Under the pieces are notes generated by a model. It searched no databases. It worked only from the letters and a program-made list of their open reading frames with translations, and was not told the origin of the DNA. Position numbers and translations under genes: made by a program. This document shows positions 7,802 through 13,441 of a DNA stretch of 27,801 bases, piece after piece; positions within the stretch are counted from its first letter, which is position 1; the number at the start of each line of letters is the position of its first letter. The stretch is from an uncultured Collinsella sp. (GTDB lineage: Bacteria > Actinomycetota > Coriobacteriia > Coriobacteriales > Coriobacteriaceae): the NCBI GenBank assembly GCA_958443615.1, contig CAUCLI010000019.1, positions 1 through 27,801 of the forward strand, in the 5' to 3' direction.

Positions 7802-7903
7802 GTGTGTAATTGGGGACGGGTGCGTTTTACACATCGAGCATCAAGGGCGCTGCGGCGCCGTGCGCGGGCGATGTGTAAAACGCACCCGTCCCCAATTACA
7901 CAC
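7802..7903. repeat. REP/MITE-like perfect inverted repeat, element 3 (era-recO spacer)
   Basis: Arms 7802-7836 and 7869-7903 are perfect reverse complements over 35 bases, with a 32-base spacer. The arms match element 2 at 32 of 33 shared positions. The one difference (C to T at 7807) is matched by G to A at 7898, so pairing is preserved. The spacer differs from that of element 2. The element ends 17 bases before the recO ATG, so the hairpin would sit almost on the recO ribosome-binding site. Confidence 0.9.
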
Positions 7904-7920
7904 GTCGCCAGGGGTGCAAG

Positions 7921-8667
7921 ATGGCCGGTAGCAGGACGTACCGCACGAAGGCCATCGTGCTGGACAAGACCAAGCTCAAGGAGACCGACCTCATCCTGAC
8001 GCTTGTCGACCAGACCGGTCGGCAGGTCCGCGCGGTGGCCAAGGGGGCGCGCAAGCCGGGCAGCCGCCTGGCCGCGCGGTGCGAGCTGTGCTGCGAGGTC
8101 GACCTGCTGCTGGCACATGGGCGCAGCCTCGACATCGTCTCGCAGGCGGAGCTCATCGCGGCGCCCTTGGGGTCGCAGCCCAGCTACGAGCTGCTCATGT
8201 CCGCGAGCGCGGTGGCCGAGGTGGCACGTCATTGCACGTACGAGGATGCCGAGGACCCCTTCGTGTATTCGATCACCCGCGCCGCCCTCGCGCACCTTGG
8301 CGCACTTGATACTGCGCATCTCGATCTCATCGTCGCGGCATATGTGTTCAAGCTGCTCTCGCACGTCGGGTATCTTCCCGATTACCCCTCCTGCGTGGCA
8401 TGTGGAGACGAGGCCCCCGGTTATTTTTCCGCGCGGGCCGGCGGGCTCTTGTGCGCGAGCTGCGCCTCGAGTGTCCCCGGCAGCGAGACGCTCGAAGGGG
8501 CGGAGGCCGCATGGCTCGCGAGCCTCATCTCCATGCGATTCGACGACCTCGCCGCAACGGACATCGATCCGTACACCGCCGCGCGTCTCCTCGGGTTCGC
8601 GCATATATGGGCCGCAACGCACCTGGACTGCCGGTTGAGGGCGCTCGAGTTTCTCCTCGGTCGTTGA
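7921..8667 (+). CDS. recO: DNA repair protein RecO
   Basis: A recombination mediator of the RecFOR pathway, 248 aa, which helps load RecA onto SSB-coated single-stranded DNA. The N-terminal OB fold begins SRTYRTKAIVLDKTKLKETD and continues LILTLVDQTGRQVRAVAKGARK. A helical C-terminal domain contains a four-cysteine zinc site (CVACG, then CASC about 20 residues later, starting near residue 158). The motif LLSHVGYLPDYPSC is typical of the family. The ribosome-binding site is modest (CCAGGGGTG) and lies directly after repeat element 3. It is the last gene of the era-recO group; rpsO has its own probable promoter. Confidence 0.93.
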   Translation: MAGSRTYRTKAIVLDKTKLKETDLILTLVDQTGRQVRAVAKGARKPGSRLAARCELCCEVDLLLAHGRSLDIVSQAELIAAPLGSQPSYELLMSASAVAEVARHCTYEDAEDPFVYSITRAALAHLGALDTAHLDLIVAAYVFKLLSHVGYLPDYPSCVACGDEAPGYFSARAGGLLCASCASSVPGSETLEGAEAAWLASLISMRFDDLAATDIDPYTAARLLGFAHIWAATHLDCRLRALEFLLGR

Positions 8668-8726
8668 TCGTGTGCGACCCATAACATGGGCAAGTTGTGC
8701 GATTGCGGCGTTGCGCTGCCGGCCTG

Positions 8727-8735
8727 TGGTAACAT
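8727..8735 (+). promoter_or_regulatory. Probable extended -10 promoter of rpsO
   Basis: TGGTAACAT matches the extended -10 form TGnTAnnnT. It is the best promoter candidate in the recO-rpsO spacer. No -35 hexamer is well placed. It would give a leader of about 105 bases before rpsO. That leader contains a short hairpin (GGGA-GCGCA-TCCC, 8817-8828) near the ribosome-binding site. S15 commonly represses its own mRNA through leader structure, but no known S15-binding fold could be confirmed by eye. Confidence 0.4.
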
Positions 8736-8850
8736 ACCGACCTGTTGGTACCCTCCACTTGGATATCCGCTCCACCGGCGGCTTCCCAGTTGAGGGCGAA
8801 TCGAGGCCATGGGGAGCGCATCCCGCGGCCGTTACAAGAAAGGTGAAATC

Positions 8851-9129
8851 ATGACGATTTCCAAGGAGCGCAAGGCGGAGCTCACCGCCAAGTTCGGCAA
8901 GAACGCCCAGGACACCGGCAACTCCAAGGTTCAGGTCGCCATCCTGTCCGAGCGCATCAAGGAGCTGACCGAGCACATGAAGTCCCACCAGAAGGACTTC
9001 CACACCCGCCGCGGCCTGCTCATGCTCGTCGGTAAGCGTCGTCGTCTCCTCTCCTACATCAAGAAGAACGACATCAACGAGTACCGTGAGCTCATCAAGG
9101 AGCTCGGCATCCGCGACAACATCCAGTAG
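8851..9129 (+). CDS. rpsO: 30S ribosomal protein S15
   Basis: S15 binds 16S rRNA early in assembly of the small-subunit platform. The 92-aa product has the family core HTRRGLLMLVGKRRRLLSYI and the start KVQVAILSERIKELTEHMKSH. ATG 8851 with AAAGGTG upstream is chosen; an in-frame ATG at 8809 would add 14 unrelated residues. A terminator-like hairpin follows the stop and pnp lies downstream, the widespread rpsO-pnp order. Autoregulation through the leader is likely on family grounds. Confidence 0.97.
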   Translation: MTISKERKAELTAKFGKNAQDTGNSKVQVAILSERIKELTEHMKSHQKDFHTRRGLLMLVGKRRRLLSYIKKNDINEYRELIKELGIRDNIQ

Positions 9130-9143
9130 GGATTTGTGCATGC

Positions 9144-9169
9144 AGGGGCGTCCGCTGGGCGCCCCTTTT
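9144..9169 (+). terminator. Intrinsic terminator or attenuator after rpsO
   Basis: A stem of AGGGGCG with CGCCCCT (9144-9150 and 9160-9166), a 9-base loop and a short T-run (9166-9169). It lies 15 bases after the rpsO stop and upstream of pnp. Because the U-run is short, partial readthrough into pnp is likely, which would set the ratio of rpsO to pnp expression. Confidence 0.75.
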
Positions 9170-9265
9170 CATGTTGGGCCTCCATCCCGGCGATAGGGGT
9201 CCGGGCCGGCGCCGATGCGCCGTCCAAAAGGGGAGAGGTGCTTTTGGCATTCGCCCCGCAACCGA

Positions 9266-9319
9266 TCGGCGGGAGGGTCCCGCCGACCTAGAGAAGCCCA
9301 CGCGCAAGGGGCGCGTGGG
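9266..9319 (+). promoter_or_regulatory. Twin hairpins in the pnp leader
   Basis: Two perfect 9-bp stems sit in series. TCGGCGGGA/TCCCGCCGA (9266-9274 and 9278-9286) has a GGG loop. CCCACGCGC/GCGCGTGGG (9297-9305 and 9311-9319) has an AAGGG loop and ends immediately before the GATAGGAG ribosome-binding site of pnp. In enteric bacteria pnp is autoregulated by RNase III cleavage of a leader hairpin followed by PNPase attack. A similar role here is inference. Confidence 0.6.
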
Positions 9320-9332
9320 GATAGGAGTATTC

Positions 9333-11621
9333 ATGACACTCGTAAGCAAGACCTTCGACCTGTTCGGCAAGACCTACGTCTTCGAGGTCGGCGAGCTCGC
9401 CAAGCAGGCCACCGGCGCCGCGCTCGTCAAGCAGGGCGACTCCACCGTGCTCACCACGGTCGTCGTCTCCAAGGAGCGCAAGAACTACGACTTCTTCCCG
9501 CTGACCGTCGACTTCAACGAGAAGATGTACGCAGCCGGCCGCATCCCGGGCGGCTACCTCAAGCGCGAGGGCCGTCCCTCCGAGAAGGCCACCCTCACCG
9601 CCCGCATGATCGACCGCCCGATCCGCCCGTCCTTCCCGGACGGCTTCCGCAACGAGGTCCAGGTCGTCGCCACCTCCCTCGTGGCCGATCAGAAGAACCC
9701 CGTCGACGTGATCTGCGTCATGGGCGCCTCCCTCGCCATGACCATCGGCGGCGTGCCGTTCGAGGGCCCGCTGGCCTGCGTGCGCATCGGCCGCGACAAG
9801 GAGACCGGCGAGTTCATCGTCAACCCCACCTATGAGGAGCGCGAGAACTCCGATCTCGACCTCGAGCTCGCGGGCACCCGCGACTTCATCTCCATGGTCG
9901 AGGCCGGCGCCGAGGAGGTCTCCGAGGAGGACATGCTCGCCGCCATGCAGTTCGGTCAGGAGGCCATCGGCGCCTTCTGCGACGCCCAGCTCGCCTTCGT
10001 CGAGGAGTGGGAGCGCGTCAACGGCCCGATCGTCAAGCGCGAGTACCCACTCGATCAGCCGGTCGAGGAGGTCCACGACCGCATCTTCGCCCACTACGAC
10101 GAGATGGCCGCGGCGCTTCGCGACGCCGACAAGCTCGCCCGTCAGGACAAGGTCGCCGAGCTCAAGGAGGCCATCAAGGCCGAGTTCACCGAGGAGGAGC
10201 AGCTCACGTGGGAGCGCGAGATCCCGGTGAACCTCAAGAAGCTCGAGAAGACCGCCATGCGCCGCATGGTGGTCGAGACCGGCGAGCGCGTCGACGGCCG
10301 CTCCGCCGCCGAGATCCGCCCCATCATGGTCAAGGGCGACTACCTGCCCCTGGTTCACGGTTCCGGCCTTTTCCAGCGCGGCCAGACCCAGGTGCTCTCC
10401 GTGCTCTCGCTCGGCATGCTCAACGAGGGTCAGCGCCTCGACACCATCGAGCCCGTCGATGGCAAGCGCTACATGCACCACTACAACTTCCCGCCCTACT
10501 GCACCGGCGAGACCGGCCGCATGGGCACGCCCAAGCGCCGCGAGATCGGCCACGGCAACCTGGCCGAGCGCGCTCTGATCCCGGTCCTGCCCGATGAGAA
10601 CGAGTTCCCCTACGCCATCCGCGTGGTGTCCGAGGTCATGGAGTCCAACGGCTCCTCCTCGATGGCTTCCACCTGCGGCAGCTGCCTGGCCCTCATGGAC
10701 GGCGGCGTGCCGATCAAGCGCCCTGTGTCCGGCATCGCCATGGGCCTCATCCAGGAGGAGGGCAAGACCGTCGTCCTGTCCGACATCCAGGGTCTCGAGG
10801 ACTTCCTCGGTGACATGGACTTCAAGGTCACCGGCACCGAGCGTGGCATCACCGCGCTGCAGATGGACAACAAGGCCACCGGCCTGACGTTCGACATTCT
10901 CCGCACCGCTCTTGAGCAGGCCAAGGAGGGTCGCGCCTACATCCTCGACAAGATGCTCGAGGTCGTGCCCGGCCCGCGTGAGGAGACCCGCGCCAGCGCG
11001 CCCAAGATCCAGTGCATCACCATCCCGACCGAGAACATCCGCGACGTCATCGGCAAGGGAGGCGAGACCATCCGCGGTATCCAGGACGAGACCGGCGCCT
11101 CCATCGACATCCACGAGGACGGCACCGTGTACGTCGGTGGCGTGGGCGAGTCCGTCGCCGCTGCCATCGAGCGCATCGAGCTCATCGTCAAGGTCCCCGA
11201 GGTGGGTGAGGAGTACACCGGCCGCGTCGTCTCCATCCAGCCGTTCGGCGCATTTGTGAACCTGCTGCCCGGCAAGGACGGCCTGCTGCACATCTCCCGC
11301 GTCGCCCAGGGCCGCGTTGAGAAGGTCGAGGACGTCCTGAACGTCGGCGACGAGGTCAAGGTCAAGGTCATCGAGATCGACGACCGTGGCAAGATCTCCC
11401 TCGATCGCCTCGAGAAGCCCGAGGCCCCGGCTGGTTCCGGCCGTGGTGAGGGCGAGGGCCGTGGCGAGCGCCGCGAGCGCGGCGATCGTCCGGGCCGTGG
11501 TGCCCGCGACACCGGTGCCCGCGGTTTCGACCGTCCCGCCCGTCGCGAGCGCGGTGACCGTCCCCGTCGTCCCGGCGACAACGGCGGCCGTGCCCCGCGT
11601 CGTCACCACGAGGCCGAGTAG
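9333..11621 (+). CDS. pnp: Polyribonucleotide nucleotidyltransferase (PNPase)
   Basis: A phosphorolytic 3'-to-5' exoribonuclease of mRNA turnover, 762 aa. Two RNase PH domains flank the helical domain. The second contains the catalytic pair D490 and D496 in LEDFLGDMDFKVTGTERG. A KH domain (about 562-620; IPTENIRDVIGKGGETI) and an S1 domain (about 625-695; GRVVSIQPFGAFV, DGLLHISRV) follow. The last 65 or so residues are an Arg/Gly/Glu-rich tail with RGE, RGD and RPGR-like repeats, a low-complexity extension that probably adds RNA affinity. ATG 9333 has ATAGGAG upstream and matches the family N-terminus; the frame is open back to 9171 without similarity. A long antisense frame opposite it is a codon-bias shadow. 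Confidence 0.97.
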   Translation: MTLVSKTFDLFGKTYVFEVGELAKQATGAALVKQGDSTVLTTVVVSKERKNYDFFPLTVDFNEKMYAAGRIPGGYLKREGRPSEKATLTARMIDRPIRPSFPDGFRNEVQVVATSLVADQKNPVDVICVMGASLAMTIGGVPFEGPLACVRIGRDKETGEFIVNPTYEERENSDLDLELAGTRDFISMVEAGAEEVSEEDMLAAMQFGQEAIGAFCDAQLAFVEEWERVNGPIVKREYPLDQPVEEVHDRIFAHYDEMAAALRDADKLARQDKVAELKEAIKAEFTEEEQLTWEREIPVNLKKLEKTAMRRMVVETGERVDGRSAAEIRPIMVKGDYLPLVHGSGLFQRGQTQVLSVLSLGMLNEGQRLDTIEPVDGKRYMHHYNFPPYCTGETGRMGTPKRREIGHGNLAERALIPVLPDENEFPYAIRVVSEVMESNGSSSMASTCGSCLALMDGGVPIKRPVSGIAMGLIQEEGKTVVLSDIQGLEDFLGDMDFKVTGTERGITALQMDNKATGLTFDILRTALEQAKEGRAYILDKMLEVVPGPREETRASAPKIQCITIPTENIRDVIGKGGETIRGIQDETGASIDIHEDGTVYVGGVGESVAAAIERIELIVKVPEVGEEYTGRVVSIQPFGAFVNLLPGKDGLLHISRVAQGRVEKVEDVLNVGDEVKVKVIEIDDRGKISLDRLEKPEAPAGSGRGEGEGRGERRERGDRPGRGARDTGARGFDRPARRERGDRPRRPGDNGGRAPRRHHEAE

Positions 11622-11750
11622 CGAGTCCGCTATTCCTCGCTGAGCCTTCATGTTGTGCGTGAGGACGTTTGCGCGAGGACTCATATTTCCATATCGGTTT
11701 TCGCGTGGAACCAGGCTTTGCGTTGAACTGCGGCTAGCTTTTCCAAGTAA

Positions 11751-11782
11751 GGGCACCATCGCTTCTGCGACGGTGCCCTTTT
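11751..11782 (+). terminator. Intrinsic terminator of the rpsO-pnp transcript
   Basis: GGGCACCATCGC pairs with GCGACGGTGCCC (11751-11762 and 11767-11778) with one A-C mismatch, around a TTCT loop, followed by TTTT. It lies 130 bases after the pnp stop. The sequence between (11622-11750) shows no gene. It is either a long pnp 3' UTR or could hold a small RNA ending at this terminator; no promoter is evident. Confidence 0.85.
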
Positions 11783-11846
11783 CCAGTTGTCCCTTTTTCA
11801 CCCTGATTCCTCAGAAATGGGTTTAGTTCGCGCTGGGCGCGAAGAC

Positions 11847-12077
11847 CGATTGTCAAATTTCACACTTGTGTAACCGGACTCATGTATATCCAGTCGCTTC
11901 CGGCTGTTGAGGCGACGCTTCAAAACGAGATATCTATCATGTGTATTGATATCTCATGTATTGGAAGCCGGTTAATTACTCTATTTGGCCGTACGGTCGT
12001 GATATTGCCCGATTGTTTTTGATGAGCGCTGCTTTGATGGCGACGACCGGTTACACATCTGTCAAATTCGACAATCG
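11847..12077. repeat. 231-base AT-richer segment bounded by 31-bp imperfect inverted repeats
   Basis: Copies at 11847-11877 and 12047-12077 are inverted relative to each other and match at 27 of 31 positions (CGATTGTC, AATTT, ACA, TGTGTAACCGG conserved). Each contains a near-palindrome of the form TGTCAAATTTGACA. Between them are two more hairpins: GTCGCTTC/GAGGCGAC (11893-11900 and 11909-11916) and GAGATATC/GATATCTC (11927-11934 and 11948-11955). The stretch from 11783 to 12150 is clearly lower in GC than its surroundings and holds no convincing gene; the open frame from 11956 lacks family similarity until 12151. It could be a MITE or IS remnant, or a pair of operators for the GNAT gene. Confidence 0.7.
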
Positions 12078-12150
12078 AATCACCGTCAATGATTGCTTTG
12101 CGCAAGAGATGTCTTTTGATGCCCCTGCATGCGCTCTTGAAAGGATCCTT

Positions 12151-12684
12151 ATGGATATCGAGATTCGCAAGGTGGTGGAAAACGAGCTGATTCCAGCTCT
12201 ATTCGCCGACTTCATTCGCCACCAAGTGGTCGTGAAATGCCGTCGCAAGACCGAAGATGGCTGGACGGTCGTTGATGATCCGTTTGTCGATGATTGGAGC
12301 GAGGAGGAGTATCGGTTCCTAGTTCAGTGTCATACTAACACCATACGGACTGGCGGAGTGGTGCTCGGGGCGTTTTGCAATGGCGTCTTAAAGGGGTTCG
12401 CCTCGGTCGAGGCTGAGATGTTTGGTGGGGAGAACCACTATCTCGACCTCACCAGCCTACATGTTTCCGAGGATATGCGCGGGCTCGGCATCGGATCGCG
12501 TCTGTTTGAGGCGGCAAAGGCGTGGGCGGCCGATCATGGGGCGCTCAAGCTGTACATCTCCTCTCATTCGGCAATCGAGACCCAGGCGTTCTATGCACGT
12601 ATGGGCTGCGTCGAGGCGGTGGAATATCGCCAGGCTCATGTCGAGGCCGAGCCGTTCGATTGCCAGCTCGAATGCCCCTTATAA
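12151..12684 (+). CDS. GNAT family N-acetyltransferase
   Basis: An acetyl-CoA-dependent transferase of the Gcn5-related family, 177 aa, predicted cytoplasmic. Motif A is LHVSEDMRGLGIGSRLFEAA, where R110-G-L-G-I-G115 binds the acetyl-CoA pyrophosphate. VLGAFCNGVLKGFASVE is the preceding strand pair, and ETQAFYARMGCVEA is the C-terminal motif B region. The N-terminal FIRHQVVVKCRRK and WSEEEYRFLVQC segments recall a GNAT subgroup common in Clostridia-like gut bacteria; the substrate is unknown. ATG 12151 with GAAAGGA upstream matches the family start, although the frame is open back to 11956. Codon use and GC are lower than in its neighbours, and it sits next to an inverted-repeat segment, so recent acquisition is plausible. 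It converges on the aro operon. Confidence 0.9.
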   Translation: MDIEIRKVVENELIPALFADFIRHQVVVKCRRKTEDGWTVVDDPFVDDWSEEEYRFLVQCHTNTIRTGGVVLGAFCNGVLKGFASVEAEMFGGENHYLDLTSLHVSEDMRGLGIGSRLFEAAKAWAADHGALKLYISSHSAIETQAFYARMGCVEAVEYRQAHVEAEPFDCQLECPL

Positions 12685-12737
12685 ATCGACGGGTCCTTTC
12701 CTAAGCGAGGAGTCGTTTCGTAAACGATGAGGCCTTC

Positions 12738-12755
12738 CACCTGAAAGGTGATTTT
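12738..12755 (+). terminator. Weak terminator after the GNAT gene
   Basis: CACCT-GAA-AGGTG followed by ATTTT, 53 bases after the GNAT stop. The stem is only 5 bp, so efficiency is doubtful. It lies in the space between the converging GNAT and aro transcripts. Confidence 0.35.
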
Positions 12756-12792
12756 AACTGCGGGGCGCCCATGATGCCGACCATGGTGATTC

Positions 12793-12864
12793 CGGCACCG
12801 TGGCCGGCGCTGTGGCTGGCACCGTGGCCGCCACCATGGACGGTAGCGTTGCCGGCACCGCGGG
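12793..12864. repeat. Six degenerate 12-bp tandem units
   Basis: Successive 12-mers starting at 12793 read CGGCACCGTGGC, CGGCGCTGTGGC, TGGCACCGTGGC, CGCCACCATGGA, CGGTAGCGTTGC and CGGCACCGCGGG. The unit length is a multiple of three, and on the minus strand one frame spells GHGA-like tetrapeptides. No frame through it has a supported start, so I do not call a gene. It lies just beyond the aroQ stop and may be a relic of a repetitive coding tail. Confidence 0.5.
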
Positions 12865-12875
12865 CGCCTCAAGGC

Positions 12876-13313
12876 CTAGCTCTTGAGGTGCTCTGCGAGG
12901 ATCTGAAGCGCATGGGCATAGCCCGCAAGGCCCTCACCGGTCACCCGTGCGAAACACGCCATGCCGGCATAAGCGACCTGGCGGAACTCCTCGCGTTCTT
13001 CCACGGCGGAGATGTGGATCTCGACGGCGGGGATGGCGACCGCCTTGAGCGCGTCGAGAATGGCCACGCTCGTGTGCGTGTAGGCGGCGGGGTTGATCAC
13101 GATGCCGTCGATTGTGCCGTATGCCTCCTGGATCCGGTCGACGATCGCGCCCTCATGGTTCGATTGGAACACCTCGATGCCGTCGAACTCGAGTTCATCG
13201 GCGGCGTCTTGGCAGGTCGAGACCAGTGTCTCGTAGTCTTCTGATCCGTAGATGCCCGGCTCGCGTATGCCGAGCATATTGAGGTTGGGCCCATTGATGA
13301 CGAGGGCTTTCAT
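12876..13313 (-). CDS. aroQ: 3-dehydroquinate dehydratase, type II
   Basis: Catalyses step three of the shikimate pathway, trans-dehydration of 3-dehydroquinate to 3-dehydroshikimate. The 145-aa length is typical of the dodecameric type II enzyme. Active-site features are GPNLNMLG near the start, R17 and Y22 in IREPGIYG (lid and catalytic tyrosine), SNHEGAIVDRI, N75 in INPAAYTHTSVA, and the catalytic H100 in VEIHISAVEEREEFR. ATG 13313 has AGGAG upstream. It is the last gene of the aro operon, 128 bases after the aroE-aroK fusion; that gap carries a short repeat array. The aroQ frame is also open upstream through the aroK 3' end, which matters for the poly-A tract discussed under aroE-aroK. 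Confidence 0.95.
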   Translation of the reverse strand: MKALVINGPNLNMLGIREPGIYGSEDYETLVSTCQDAADELEFDGIEVFQSNHEGAIVDRIQEAYGTIDGIVINPAAYTHTSVAILDALKAVAIPAVEIHISAVEEREEFRQVAYAGMACFARVTGEGLAGYAHALQILAEHLKS

Positions 13314-13383
13314 GGCAGGCTCCTGTTCTGCTTGCGGTTGTGGGTCACTTGGCGGCGAGGCCGCGCTGTCTAAATGCGTTCGA

Positions 13384-13435
13384 TGAGAGCGCGCTATGAG
13401 AGAACGCGCCCCATGTGAGAGCGCGACTGTGAGAG
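13384..13435. repeat. Fourfold TGAGAG / CTCTCA repeat between aroE-aroK and aroQ
   Basis: TGAGAG occurs at 13384, 13397, 13416 and 13430, with GCGC-type sequence between copies. On the transcribed strand this is four CUCUCA words in the 128-base aroK-aroQ spacer. It could be an RNA-protein or RNA-RNA contact site or a decayed tandem repeat. There is no direct evidence for function. Confidence 0.5.
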
Positions 13436-13441
13436 GAGACC

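Noticed and set aside
9288..11801. An 837-codon open frame on the minus strand opposite pnp
   Set aside because: It mirrors pnp codon bias (GC-rich third positions), its product is a Leu/Asp/Gly/Val-rich shadow with no recognisable domain, and pnp on the other strand is unambiguous.
11956..12150. N-terminal extension of the GNAT protein
   Set aside because: The frame is open, but these 65 codons have no family similarity, cross one of the inverted repeats, and a good Shine-Dalgarno sequence precedes the ATG at 12151.
12771..13244. A + strand open frame with PAPW-type repeats running over aroQ
   Set aside because: No ribosome-binding site, start inside low-complexity repeat DNA, and most of it is antisense to the well-supported aroQ.
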